From: Omphalotus guepiniiformis
Taxonomy: Eukaryota > Basidiomycota > Agaricomycetes > Agaricales > Omphalotaceae
DNA: 64,000 nt
Assembly: GCA_028554645.1 (NCBI GenBank)
Contig: JAQOOI010000042.1
Coordinates: forward strand, 62,001 to 126,000
Direction of reading: 5' to 3'
Part shown: in pieces, positions 20,862 to 30,983 of the stretch
Position numbering within the stretch: position 1 is the stretch's first letter
How the letters are laid out: each line of letters starts with the position of its first letter
Notes under the pieces: model-generated
Database searches by the model: none
Told to the model about the DNA's origin: nothing
The model's input: the letters and a program-made list of their open reading frames with translations, nothing else
Translations under genes and position numbers: made by a program

Positions 20862-22334
20862 ATGCCTGCTACTAGTACTACTGGTGCTGGTCCAAGTGGA
20901 CAAAGTAGAGGAGATGATGATATACCCAGAAACAATGATAATACAAGGACAACTTTTGTGGGAGTTCATGAACTTTCCCCAGAAGCATTAAAGGAAATCC
21001 AGAATGATAAGCTTCCTAAGAAATCAAAAATGGCACCAATCTTTGACCATGTAGATCCTGGCAGTTTGATAAGCTGGTTGGAACAAGTGGAAGAAATATT
21101 CCTGAAAATGGGAATTAAAGATGATGCAGCAAAGATTTACTTAGCTACAGACTGGATGACTCATGATACGAAGAAAAGGGTTGAAGCTTACCCTGAAACA
21201 AAAAGTAGAAAGTGGGGAACATTCAAAGATGCTTTGAAACAAAACTTTCCAGAGTCTTCTTTAGAAGAAGGAGGTTCTCTGACCAAGTTGAGAAAGTTAA
21301 ATTCAGAGTATGCATATATTCCATTGAAGAACTTTGATAAGTTCTTCAAGTTCAAAAGGCTGTTTGAATATGAGTATAAGAAAGCTGCAAAGCCACCGGC
21401 TGTTATCTCTAACTTAGAGGCAGTAACTCTGTTTGGCAGATCCTTAGAACCTGCTTTCTGGGATAAAGTAAAGGATAGACTGGAAAAGACTTATATAGCT
21501 AATCCAGATAATCCTAGAAGAAGGGAAGACAAGTATCCTATTGAGGATGTGATAGCTGCTGCTGCCCACATCTGTGAGAATAACATGGATGATGGTTTTG
21601 CAATAGTCGGCATGTCTCTAGCTTCTGAAACAGAAAGAGAAAGAAGTTACACACCTTTTAATATTAAAAGGGAGAATGTTGAGAAGAATGAATTTGAAAG
21701 AAAGATTGCTGATACAATGGATAGGCATGAAGTTGCCTTGAAACAGGTGCAATCTAGATTTGAAGAGAATCAAGCTACCTTGATCTCTCAAGTTCAAAAA
21801 GTTCTTGCAGAAACATTAGGTGGTAACAATGGTATGAATATACCACACATGCAATCTATTGCTATGGGTCAGAACCGTGGTAATAGATATGCAAACCCAC
21901 AAGGACCTACAGAATATTCTTGTTATTTCTGTGGTGAGAAAGGGCATATTGCTACAAATTGTCCTCACCAGAAATCACAGTTTGAGAAGGGATATTTAGT
22001 TAGGAATGCAAGAGGAATGATAGTCATGAAAGATGGACAAGTTGCTCCATCTGGTGATATGAATTCTTCTAGAAAGGACAAAATTGAAGCTATTGCTAAA
22101 CAAAAAGGTTGGGATAAGGAAGTTGGCAAAAATGCCTTCATCTTTGCAGAAGAAAGTGACATGGGATATAATATGCCTAGTGGACCTTCTGAATCTCAAC
22201 ATAATAGTTTTGATATGTCAGTCTTTACCAACACCTTGTTGAAGATTTCAGAAAGATTGGACAGAATTGAAAATCAGGATAAAAGCCAGACTTCAAATGG
22301 TCAGGCTTCTTACTTGAGCCAGTCGGGAAACTAA
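20862..22334 (+). CDS. Gypsy-A Gag
   Basis: This 490-aa protein has a retrotransposon-gag-like region at ~50-240 (W-L-E-Q-V-E-E-I-F, W-G-T-F-K-D-A-L-K), a central charged coiled region (~270-320) and a CCHC zinc knuckle at C354, C357, H362 and C367 followed by a basic tail. It would form the capsid and bind RNA. The chosen ATG is the first in frame, but conserved coding-like sequence lies upstream, so the N-terminus is uncertain. The frame ends at TAA directly after a -1 slippery heptamer, and the protease frame follows in -1. Confidence 0.9.
   Translation: MPATSTTGAGPSGQSRGDDDIPRNNDNTRTTFVGVHELSPEALKEIQNDKLPKKSKMAPIFDHVDPGSLISWLEQVEEIFLKMGIKDDAAKIYLATDWMTHDTKKRVEAYPETKSRKWGTFKDALKQNFPESSLEEGGSLTKLRKLNSEYAYIPLKNFDKFFKFKRLFEYEYKKAAKPPAVISNLEAVTLFGRSLEPAFWDKVKDRLEKTYIANPDNPRRREDKYPIEDVIAAAAHICENNMDDGFAIVGMSLASETERERSYTPFNIKRENVEKNEFERKIADTMDRHEVALKQVQSRFEENQATLISQVQKVLAETLGGNNGMNIPHMQSIAMGQNRGNRYANPQGPTEYSCYFCGEKGHIATNCPHQKSQFEKGYLVRNARGMIVMKDGQVAPSGDMNSSRKDKIEAIAKQKGWDKEVGKNAFIFAEESDMGYNMPSGPSESQHNSFDMSVFTNTLLKISERLDRIENQDKSQTSNGQASYLSQSGN
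22325..22331 (+). other. Candidate -1 frameshift site, gag-protease (Gypsy-A)
   Basis: GGGAAAC is in the correct phase (G GGA AAC) and is followed immediately by the gag stop TAA. Slipping -1 reads V-G-K-L-S-V-P-M straight into the protease frame. Gypsy-B has V-E-K-L-E-V-P-M at the same place, which shows protein-level conservation in the -1 frame upstream of the protease ATG. G GGA AAC is an established retroviral slippery class. Confidence 0.8.
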
Positions 22335-22342
22335 GTGTTCCG

Positions 22343-23737
22343 ATGATGGGATCTAGTACTAGAAATATGTACAGTACCACAAAGAAGGTCCCTGAGGATA
22401 AACAAAGAGTTGGTATTAAAAAGAGAATGGAAGTAGAAATTATAAGGCCTAAAGGATTTGATAAAAGGTTGTATGTACCTCCACCCTTGAGAATGGAGGA
22501 GTTAGAGAAAGAAACCAAGGATAATGAAGAGGCTTTACTAAGAGATCAAGAGGATATAATGGATCCTTCTATAAAGGATATGGTAATTCAACCAGGTCAA
22601 AAAGAGATTAATGTTGAACCTGCTAAAGAAAGGCCATTTGATAGAGTGGAACCATTACAAAGAGATCCTATTCCTAGTAACCAAGCTTTGAACAAAGTTA
22701 GAAATGAAGTGGTGGAAAAAGCTAGAAATGTTCAGAAAGAAAGTAATAAAGAGAATGCTATAGTCTATAAAGAAACAGCTAGAAGGATTGGAGATTTTAG
22801 ACATGCCTCTACTTTATCTAAACCAGGTTTAGAAGAGGAAATGGCAGAAAAGATTTTCAATATGGATATTACTGTTCCAGTTGGAGACCTTATGGCTGTA
22901 TCTCCAGGCATTAGAGCTGTCATATTGAGAAAAGCTAGAAATAGAAGGGTTGTTGAGAGAGCAGAGAAGGCTTTCTTGCAGATAGAACCTAATCAGAATG
23001 ATTTGAATCCTATTCAAATGGACTCTGAGGTGGAACCAATAAAGAAAGTAAATGTTGAGGATATTTGGTCTTTAAAGGAGACTTTCATTACATTGACAAA
23101 AGATACTGGTGATTTGAAAGCTGGTACTATTGTTCACCAAGATGTAGTTGAGCAATTCCTTAGAGATCTAGGTCCTAACAAGAAAGATAAAGTTATACTG
23201 GTGGCTAGAGAATCAGAAGGACTTAGAGTAGTATTCCCAAAAATCAATAACTCTGATGAAACTGTGGAAGCTGTTCTAGATAGTGGTTCTCAGATCATAT
23301 CAATGGATCAGATGGTAGCAATGGGACTTGGAATGTCATGGGATCCTGATGTAGTGATTCACATGCAAAGTGCAAATGGGAGTTTAAAGCCTACTAAGGG
23401 TATGGCTAGAAATGTACCTTTTGTGTTTGGGGGCTTAACAGTCTACTTGCAAGTTCATATTGTGGAAGAGGCTCCATATCAAGTTTTACTTGGTAGACCT
23501 TTTGATGTAAACACCCAAAGTATAATAAAGAACTTTGAGGATGGAGGTCAAGAGATAACCATAACTGATCTAAATTCTGGCTACAAGTGTACTATTGGAA
23601 CCTATCTGAGGGGAAGAGGTGTTAGAATTGAACAGAAGAAAGAAGGATCTACTCTTAAAGAGATTTGTAGACCTCCACCTGTGGTACCTAAAGATGTACA
23701 AGAAGGAGTTGTAAATTTTCAGACCTCTATGATCTGA
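22343..23737 (+). CDS. Gypsy-A protease-containing protein
   Basis: The frame from its first ATG encodes 464 aa; by frameshifting it would be fused to Gag. The N-terminal ~290 residues are charged and of unknown role. The retropepsin motif is D-S-G-S-Q at 313-317, within V-L-D-S-G-S, followed by the usual hydrophobic strands and the L-L-G-R-P-F-D segment. It matures Gag-Pol. It is 1 frame back from gag and 1 frame ahead of pol, and ends with TGA shortly after a second slippery site. Confidence 0.9.
   Translation: MMGSSTRNMYSTTKKVPEDKQRVGIKKRMEVEIIRPKGFDKRLYVPPPLRMEELEKETKDNEEALLRDQEDIMDPSIKDMVIQPGQKEINVEPAKERPFDRVEPLQRDPIPSNQALNKVRNEVVEKARNVQKESNKENAIVYKETARRIGDFRHASTLSKPGLEEEMAEKIFNMDITVPVGDLMAVSPGIRAVILRKARNRRVVERAEKAFLQIEPNQNDLNPIQMDSEVEPIKKVNVEDIWSLKETFITLTKDTGDLKAGTIVHQDVVEQFLRDLGPNKKDKVILVARESEGLRVVFPKINNSDETVEAVLDSGSQIISMDQMVAMGLGMSWDPDVVIHMQSANGSLKPTKGMARNVPFVFGGLTVYLQVHIVEEAPYQVLLGRPFDVNTQSIIKNFEDGGQEITITDLNSGYKCTIGTYLRGRGVRIEQKKEGSTLKEICRPPPVVPKDVQEGVVNFQTSMI
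23713..23719 (+). other. Candidate -1 frameshift site, protease-pol (Gypsy-A)
   Basis: AAATTTT is in phase (A AAT TTT), 15 nt before the protease stop. A -1 slip reads K-F-S-D-L-Y-D-L-I into the pol frame. Gypsy-B has the identical heptamer at the homologous point and a similar -1 peptide, ending in both with Q-G-E-V-A. Confidence 0.78.
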
Positions 23738-23790
23738 TTGGCCCTCAGGGAGAGGTAGCTCTAAGAGTTGGCCTGAAAGAAAATGGTGAA

Positions 23791-26589
23791 TTGTTTGTGG
23801 ATGGGTATAAACTACCTGATGAAGATGGAACTTTTAAGAAAGAAGAATTGGCAGAAACTTTTGTATTTGCTGCTAAAGAGTATGTGGAAAAAGATAAAGA
23901 AGCTGCAGAAGTGCTAGATGCTTATATGAACTCTACTACTATAAAGAGTAGGGGAAAAGACAAGCAAGTGTTCTGTAGTTGGAGAGAAGAGTTGAAAGAA
24001 AAGAAGGATGCTATGTTTCAAGAGGAAAATTCTTGTACCATAGAAAAAGAGAAAAATAATAAAGAGTTTGTAGATGTGTATAGAAAGTACAAATCTGTAA
24101 AGGATAAAGTTAGACCGGTTAAAGCTACTTTACCGGCTGAGTTTCGTGTAGAAAGGAATATTTTTGGTGATCCGTTAGCAGAAATGCTGGAATTATCTCC
24201 AAATCCACCTGAGTTCACACCGGGTGAAAGATACAATGAAGCAAGAAAGAATATCATAGACAAAAATCATGATGAGGGCTTTTTATGGCCAGAAGAAATG
24301 AAGTTAGTTCATCATTTGATGAAACAACAGGAAAAAGCTTTTGCTTGGGAACCTGCAGAAGGAGGAAACTTTAGAACAGATTTCTTTCCACCTGTGAAAT
24401 TTCCAGTCTTACCACATGTACCTTGGGTTGAAAGAAACATTCCAATACCACCTGGTATATTTGATGATGTGTGTAAAATTATAAAGGCAAAAATTGATTC
24501 TGGGGTTTATAAACCTTCAAGTTCTTCTTACAGATCAAAATGGTTTTGTGTTTTAAAGAAAGATGGAAAAAGTTTGAGACTGGTGCATAGTCTGGAACCA
24601 TTGAATAAAGTTACTATACAACATTCAGAGATTCCACCAGCTACTGCAGATGTTGCTAGAAACTTTGCAGGAAGAGCATGTCTAGGAACACTGGACATCT
24701 TTGTTGGATATGATGAAAGGTTGATAGATGATGATTCTAGAGACTTAACCACCTTCCAAACACCATTTGGGCCACATAGACTAGTAAAACTGCCTATGGG
24801 TTGGACTAACTCAGTACCTATCTTTCATGATGATGTTACTTTCATTCTAAGAGATGAAATTCCACATGTGACTATACCTTATGTTGATGATGTACCTGTA
24901 AGGGGTCCAGCAACAAGATATGAGTTACCAGATGGCAGATATGAAACTATTCCTCAAAACAATGGTATAAGGAGATTTGTATGGGAACATATGCAGAATA
25001 TGAATAGAGTGATACAAAGAATGAAATATGTTGGTGGTACATTTTCTGGTACAAAGGCATTCATTTGTGTAAAAGAAGGCATGGTTGTTGGTCACCGTTG
25101 TTTATATGAGGGTCAAGCACCTTCTAATAAGATAGCAGAAGTGGTTACTACATGGCAAAGATTTGACTCTAAGACAGATGTCAGGGCTTTCTTGGGTACT
25201 ACTGGCCAACTTAGACAATTTATAAAGGACTATGCTAAAATTGCTGCACCTTTGCAATATTTGACCAGAAATGTTCCATTTGAGATGAAGGCTGAACAAT
25301 GGGATTCTGTAGTAGCTCTTAAGGAAGCTATCAGAGTTGCACCTTGTTTAAGACCTATAGACTATATGTCAGAAAATGGGATTACACTTGCTGTAGATAC
25401 TTCTTGGATGGCAGTTGGATATTATATATACCAAACTGACCCAGAAGATCCTAAGAAGAAGTACTTTAACTACTTTGGTTCAATTACATTGAATGAAAGG
25501 GAAGCAAGGTTTTCTCAACCAAAGAGAGAGCTGTATGGTCTGAAATTAGCTTTAGAAGCTTCTTATTACTTGATTTATGGGTGTAGGAATTTGACTGTGG
25601 AAACAGATGCTAGCTATATAAAGGGCATGTTGGATCATCCCAGTTCAGGCCCTAATGCAACTATAAACAGGTGGATAGAGGATATAAGGAAATATCAGTT
25701 TACATTGGTACATGTTAAGGGAACTTTACATGGACCGGATGGTCTATCTAGAAGGGGTCCTGGAGGTATAACAACTGAAAGACCACCTGTAAATGAGGAA
25801 GACTATGTAGATGAAGATAATGGAGAACCATTACAGTTTAGAATGCAAAATGAAGAAGATGATATACCACTAGACTTTGAGTCTTTCAGAGATAAAATAG
25901 ACAATAGAGGTGGCTATCTTTTTGAAATGGCAAGCTCTGAAAATGAATTTGAAGATGATTTGCAAGAATGCATAGAAGAAGAAAAGATTGCAGAATGTTA
26001 TAGGATTAGAATTTTAGAAGCTCATGGAATGGTGAAGAGTGCTTTTGCTCAAACTTTAGTAATTCCACCAGGAGATCCAGAGTGGAGTAATTCTCATCCT
26101 TATAGTGAGGTACATAGAAGGGATGAAGGAAAGAAAATGGATGATCTTCTACCTTTAATAAAGGATTGGCATCAAGACAAGAACTCAGCTGTTATTAAAA
26201 GTTTGAATAAAACTGAAAAGAGATCTTTTCTAAGACAAGCTGTTAAGTTCTTTGTTGATAAAGATGGTAAAATGTATAGAAGGAATGAAGAACTAGATGG
26301 TCAACATAAGTTGGTTGTATCTAAGGAAAAGAGAATGTACATGATGCATGCTGCACATGACAATTTGGGTCATAAAGGGATGTTTGCAACTAAAGCTGTC
26401 ATAGACAAGAGATTTAAAGACTTGGTCAAAAATACAGATTATATTTTTGATGCCATACCCAATCTTAGGCTTGAAGGGGACGATTCTGATGAAGAAGACA
26501 GTGATTCGGATCTTGGAGACAACTTAGAAGACAATGAGGAACCAGATTGGGACGAAGGTGTCAAAACCAGGTCAAAAAGACAGACGTGA
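23791..26589 (+). CDS. Gypsy-A reverse transcriptase/RNase H, integrase core deleted
   Basis: The frame from its first ATG encodes 932 aa. RT has D302 and YVDD at 364-367. RNase H has D536 in A-V-D-T-S-W, then K-R-E-L-Y-G, V-E-T-D-A-S and G-P-D-G-L-S. The start of the integrase zinc region is present (H-x3-H around 860-868), but after residue ~875 the protein jumps to the acidic C-terminal tail. About 360 residues present in Gypsy-B (zinc-finger cysteines, D-D-E core, C-terminal domain) are missing without a frame change. It can copy RNA but should not integrate alone. Confidence 0.92.
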   Translation: MFVDGYKLPDEDGTFKKEELAETFVFAAKEYVEKDKEAAEVLDAYMNSTTIKSRGKDKQVFCSWREELKEKKDAMFQEENSCTIEKEKNNKEFVDVYRKYKSVKDKVRPVKATLPAEFRVERNIFGDPLAEMLELSPNPPEFTPGERYNEARKNIIDKNHDEGFLWPEEMKLVHHLMKQQEKAFAWEPAEGGNFRTDFFPPVKFPVLPHVPWVERNIPIPPGIFDDVCKIIKAKIDSGVYKPSSSSYRSKWFCVLKKDGKSLRLVHSLEPLNKVTIQHSEIPPATADVARNFAGRACLGTLDIFVGYDERLIDDDSRDLTTFQTPFGPHRLVKLPMGWTNSVPIFHDDVTFILRDEIPHVTIPYVDDVPVRGPATRYELPDGRYETIPQNNGIRRFVWEHMQNMNRVIQRMKYVGGTFSGTKAFICVKEGMVVGHRCLYEGQAPSNKIAEVVTTWQRFDSKTDVRAFLGTTGQLRQFIKDYAKIAAPLQYLTRNVPFEMKAEQWDSVVALKEAIRVAPCLRPIDYMSENGITLAVDTSWMAVGYYIYQTDPEDPKKKYFNYFGSITLNEREARFSQPKRELYGLKLALEASYYLIYGCRNLTVETDASYIKGMLDHPSSGPNATINRWIEDIRKYQFTLVHVKGTLHGPDGLSRRGPGGITTERPPVNEEDYVDEDNGEPLQFRMQNEEDDIPLDFESFRDKIDNRGGYLFEMASSENEFEDDLQECIEEEKIAECYRIRILEAHGMVKSAFAQTLVIPPGDPEWSNSHPYSEVHRRDEGKKMDDLLPLIKDWHQDKNSAVIKSLNKTEKRSFLRQAVKFFVDKDGKMYRRNEELDGQHKLVVSKEKRMYMMHAAHDNLGHKGMFATKAVIDKRFKDLVKNTDYIFDAIPNLRLEGDDSDEEDSDSDLGDNLEDNEEPDWDEGVKTRSKRQT

Positions 26590-26748
26590 ACTCAAAGTTG
26601 TAACTAGTATTCTTCATTACAAAGCTATCTAGTCACTACATGACTCTGAGTATGCACATAATGTATAGTAAGGACAGTGTTTAGGTATATATATAATATA
26701 TGCCGGACATTTAAAAAGAACGTTGTAAATAAAGTGGTACCAGGGGAA

Positions 26749-28066
26749 CTACTCGTCAGTGGTCATGTCGGTGGTAGAGGTAGAATCTACTGAGTCCATA
26801 GAGTCATCTCCATCCACATTGGAACTACCTTTAATGGACTTCTTCTTAATAACTAAGGAAAGATTGTCTGCTAGCTTCTGCATGTCACGATAACGAGCAC
26901 CGTTGGTTTGAACAATGTGTGCGAGAGTAGAACACTCGGTACGGAGGCAATTGTGTATGGCCTTAAGAGATTCGAGCGTGAGCTGGTCGTAATCGTAGTA
27001 TGGAACAAACGCGAGTGTCTTAAGAACACTGGTGTGAGCCATATCACGTAGGGCCTTCTCAACTATAAAGAATAATGTCAGAATGTATATTGAATACTAT
27101 TAAGTGTGTACTTACAGTCAGTTTCTTCACTAAGGTTTGAAACAGCTGTTTCCAACTTAAGTCGTTTTTGGCCGGATGTCGCAAAGCCCTTCGAAATGTA
27201 GTGGTTAGCCTTCCTGTACGCGCCAGAGGATTGATCCAATCCAGGAACTGCTGAGTATGGCATGCTTACAACGGCGTGTTGGTTCACGATAAGTTCTGCC
27301 TTACGGAACTAGTAACGAATTAATATATGTCCGGTTGAAAATAATGAGTGACTTACAGTAAGATTCTTGATAGCACTAGCTTCTTTAGCGCTGCTAGAGC
27401 CCTTGGTACCATCAGTCATCTGTAAGAACAATGTGTACAAAATGTTAGTACAAAGTATTAATTACCGGGTGGAAATTACTTACAAGTGCTTCACCGACAG
27501 TTTTGTCGAGAGGAGGGGTAATAATGACTTCAACATTGTCGTCGTCGTCACAAACAGCCTTTGACTTGGGGGTTTCCTTGCCCTGGAATAAAGTTAGATA
27601 ATGAATATAAGTCTGGTACATATTCGTACCTTGCGTTTCCGATTGTTACCTTCTTCTTTAGCCTTAGCGACTGCTTCAGCAGCAGCAGCAGCATTCTTGA
27701 GACGTTCTTGAACCATACGGTCAATGTGTTTCTGAAGTCCAGCTACAGAACGAAGAGGCGACATTTGAGGACAAGCTGCCATAACCGCCTGCAGGGCAGT
27801 GACGTTGTCTTCAAACTTCTTGAAGAGTTCGTTGTCGGCAGCTGTAGTAGCCATATCGAGGGGTTTAACCTTAAACTCGAATTATTATTAAACGCTGGAC
27901 GATTATTAAAAATGTAATAACGTACCAAGAAGTCACAAAGCGTCTTAGCGAATTGGAACATCTCTCCATCGGGAACGTTACGAGCACGAGCACGATCAAA
28001 GGTGCCACGACGAAGTTCCAGCAAAGCAAGCCAGTCTTCTTTGATGAAAGAGGGAGTAGGGGCCAT
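26749..28066 (-). CDS. Gypsy-A antisense gene 1 (unknown function)
   Basis: This gene is antisense to the element and has six exons: 27926-28066, 27630-27875 (or -27869), 27484-27582, 27357-27419, 27116-27308, 26749-27062. All introns are GT-AG and about 45-65 nt. They join in frame to about 350 aa. The N-terminus starts M-A-P-T-P-S-F-I-K. The middle is Ala/Lys-rich (N-A-A-A-A-A-E-A) with an acidic D-D-D-D patch, and the C-terminal third follows an N-L-S-E-E-T-D block conserved in the Gypsy-B copy and ends in a Ser/Thr/Asp-rich tail. I recognise no domain. It converges tail-to-tail on pol. A self-consistent gene model in an element that old suggests selection. Confidence 0.75.
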
Positions 28067-28759
28067 TGAGAAAGTAAGAGCTTGTGATAACGAGTTATAG
28101 AACGAATGAATGTTGGTTCGATGCAATTTACGATCCTTACATTTGTTCTTTTATAGCTGAAAAATGTATTGTACCTGGCTGAAAACTTTTGAGGTCGAAA
28201 AATTATCTTCAAATTCTCTTAGGGGTATAATGTTCAGCGGGGGCGCTGAAATTTTTGGTTTGGGGGAGAGGGTGACAAGTTGCAGAAAAATTATGAATAT
28301 AATTATTATCCGGTGTATAATCGTCCCCCAAATTAAAAGAAACATAAAAGAATAGAAGGAAAAACGAAGTAAAAAGAATGTAATATTGAATGTTGTGGTC
28401 ATTTCTTAATATGGAATTTAAGCGCTGAGCGTTTATCTTTGATTTTGAATTTCAGCCGGACTTCAGAAAGTCAGCTGCAACTTCGATTTCTTAGAATCTT
28501 AAGGTTTGAATTCACTCATAATAAGCAAAAGAAAGCACAATGACAATGATATTTTAGTACCCTAAGTGTCTACAAGCAAGAGGTAGAACTTAAACTTAGG
28601 TACAAACAGCGGTATGGTAAAGATAATGTTCGTATAAAGTGTTCGTTCCGACGAGTGGCGACCTACAACGAAATAAGACCGTCAAGAAAAGCAGAGATAA
28701 ACGCGTTCAAAAGAAGGAGCTGGGGTGAATAGAATGAACAGAAAGTGTAAGTCCAGTGC
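28067..28759. other. Space between the Gypsy-A antisense genes
   Basis: The AT-rich spacer is presumably the promoter of antisense gene 1 (reading leftwards) and the 3' end of antisense gene 2. It contains the internal polypurine tract at 28259. I see no gene. Confidence 0.5.
28259..28270 (+). promoter_or_regulatory. Internal polypurine tract, Gypsy-A
   Basis: TTTGGGGGAGAG matches the 3' tract before the LTR (TTTGGGGGAGA at 47691). Gypsy-B has the same tract at the equivalent point (40238). It may be a second plus-strand primer, as the central tract is in lentiviruses, or a relic of module duplication. Confidence 0.6.
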
Positions 28760-29037
28760 CTAAGCTTCTGGACTTACCTCCTGCGATTCCCCAACTCCTG
28801 CACTTTGATTTGCAGTTTCTCTAGCCTTGTCTAAAAACGCGGGGTCTACGGCTATCGGTTCGCCTTGGTCGTTGGTGCTGATTGCGCTACGAAGCCGAAA
28901 GTCGTCGACTTGCCACCCGAGAGCCGCAGCTAACAATTCCATCTGGCCTTTATTTGCTAAGAATTCCGCATCCGGCTCGAGAGAACGAAGAACGCTGCAA
29001 GCATCTACACACGATTCGCGAAGACGCTGTTGTTCGG
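28760..29037 (-). pseudogene. Gypsy-A antisense gene 2, 3' part
   Basis: This is the last coding segment of antisense gene 2, separated from the rest (45489-47135) by the Gypsy-B insertion. Removing Gypsy-B and one 4-bp duplication restores the frame exactly (I-Q-T followed by E-Q-Q-R-L-R). It encodes a helical region containing L-A-A-A-L-G-W, resembling L-C-T-A-L-G-W-D in the Gypsy-B protein, and ends at TAG/TAA-type stop 28760-28762. Confidence 0.8.
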
Positions 29038-30840
29038 TGTCGCGACTAAAAGCGGTCTAGGCTTGAAATCATGCAGATTGAGAAAGATTTTGGTTGTTCA
29101 AACATTGGAAACTGAACAATGAGAACTAGAGTTCACCCAGACTGCTAGTTGAAACATGAGAACACACTCAGTTACTCAAGCCTGAGTGTAGAGTTAGCTA
29201 TAGTACATGATATGGTACCTAGCAACTGTGACCAATGGGATCATGGAGAGAGATACTAGTTTTGCCTCTCACTTGATATTGGAGTACCAATGTTCCATGC
29301 TAAGTTGAGTTGGTCAGACCCACCCTCTAAAGACTAGAGACTCTCATGAGTGTTGTTTGATTGTAATCCAAGGGAATGATGGAAGTTACAATTCAATCTG
29401 AGAAACATCTAAGTCCACTGGACTATCTAACTCCAGCTGGTCTTGCTAACTCAGGTTGGCTGTAAAGACTGAATGCTGAGAGTGCAGACAAGCTTGTATT
29501 GCTCTGACCAGAGAAATATGTTGTACATTTGGTACTATGCTTAGAATGGTGTTACAACTTGTGAACCACCATTGTCTGTAGGCTGAAGAGGAAAAATCCT
29601 CTAAGTCATTTCTGAAGAATGGAGTTAGATGCTCAAGTTATCTTACCACGGAACTAGATGTTGATTCTGGAGTATCCCTCTGAAATGTAACATCTAACTG
29701 AGTGATACCCTGAACCCAGACACCCAAATAGGGAAGAAGAAACGATTATTGGGACATAATACTGTCCATAGCTTGTTGCTAGAACCAGCTAAAAGGAGAA
29801 GTACCTCCTGGAGACAAATCAGATGCAAGATCTGGCCAGATAGACACCTGTGCTACTGTACAGCTTGTGGATGATAGTAACAACGGAGTAGGGTCTAGAT
29901 GACCTCTGAAACGAAGAAATAACCACTGGATATGCTAGGAACCTCACCAGCATCCCCCAGTTAGGAAAATCAAAAGAGTTGCAAATTTCAAAATCATAAA
30001 AGATATTGTCATATGGCACCATTCTGGACTGATATTGCGTGCTGTACACCCTGGTTAGATACCCTGGACTTGATTGCCAAGCCACTATATGGACAAAGCG
30101 ATTTATATAACAATTTTTATACCCAAGATACCTATACATGACAGTATCTAACTGAAAAATACCTACAAAAATACCAAAAAAGACACCAATCCCTGCTCAA
30201 TTAGTCTTTCTGTTATCTATTCTATTTACTCTGCTCAGATTCCCTTACATTTTCGAGATTTACTATATTTATTCTCTGACCTGTATATAAGAACTACCTA
30301 CTTGTAGATATTTTTCCTTAAGTTAGGACTGCCTAGGCTCACTACCAAAGCAGAACTTCTTCTAGACGAAATTTGCCTGGCTCTTAGGAGTTCAGTTATA
30401 GAGAAATATACCAGTTGTGCAAACTTCTGTAAAGTCCCTTGTGGCAAACCTTGAGAGAGATACTGAAACTGTTGCTGTCCCTGCTGTTCTGTCTGTGCTG
30501 TTCTGCCTGCTGAAACTGTTGCTGCTACTGTTCTGATTGATACTGTCACTGTTTGGACCATTGGATCGAGTTGCCCACTCTGATTATTGCCCTGAACCAT
30601 CCCCCTGAACCCCTGAGAAACTAGTTGCCCTCAGTCTTGAACCTGTGTTTTTGAGTTACCCTGTCACTTATACCCTGTTCAGAGCGGACTGCAGACACTT
30701 GCTAGCTCAGTATTGAGTTCGATTGTCGAGTTTAACTGTGCGGAACCTTTGACAACGCCAGCCACACCTCCACAAACCCCCTAGAATTGAGTTAGAGGTT
30801 GTTTCTTGAGACTCCCTCTCAGTCTAATTCTTGCACATTA
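29038..30840 (+). repeat. Gypsy-B 5' LTR
   Basis: This 1803-bp LTR starts TGTCGCG and ends near CACATTA. The right limit is set by where the two LTRs stop matching, plus or minus one base. A CTG-rich degenerate stretch lies at about 30467-30540. Confidence 0.88.
30284..30291 (+). promoter_or_regulatory. TATA-like box in Gypsy-B 5' LTR
   Basis: TATATAAG lies about 1246 bp into the LTR and is repeated at 44932-44939 in the 3' LTR. It is a candidate core promoter. Confidence 0.5.
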
Positions 30841-30842
30841 TC

Positions 30843-30858
30843 TGGAGCCCACCGCGAG
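30843..30858 (+). promoter_or_regulatory. Gypsy-B primer-binding site
   Basis: TGGAGCCCACCGCGAG is identical to the Gypsy-A site, so both families use the same tRNA primer. Confidence 0.78.
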
Positions 30859-30983
30859 GGGTGGCTTTAGACTTGATATTTGAACCCTTCTGTGCTATTT
30901 GCACGCGTCTGGAATCTATCTGGACTACTCCCCTGCTGGAACTTTGTTCTGTTCTGCAGTTAGCAACTACATCTTTATAGAAG

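Noticed and set aside
20862..26589. Reading separate ATGs as three independent Gypsy-A genes
   Set aside because: Conserved -1 frame peptides bridge both junctions in the two elements, so a frameshifted polyprotein explains them better.
29819..30600. Minus-strand open frames of about 100 residues in the Gypsy-B LTRs, including a Gln-rich one
   Set aside because: They occur identically in both LTRs, have no conserved counterpart in the diverged solo LTR and arise from the CTG-rich repeat, so I treat them as chance frames.
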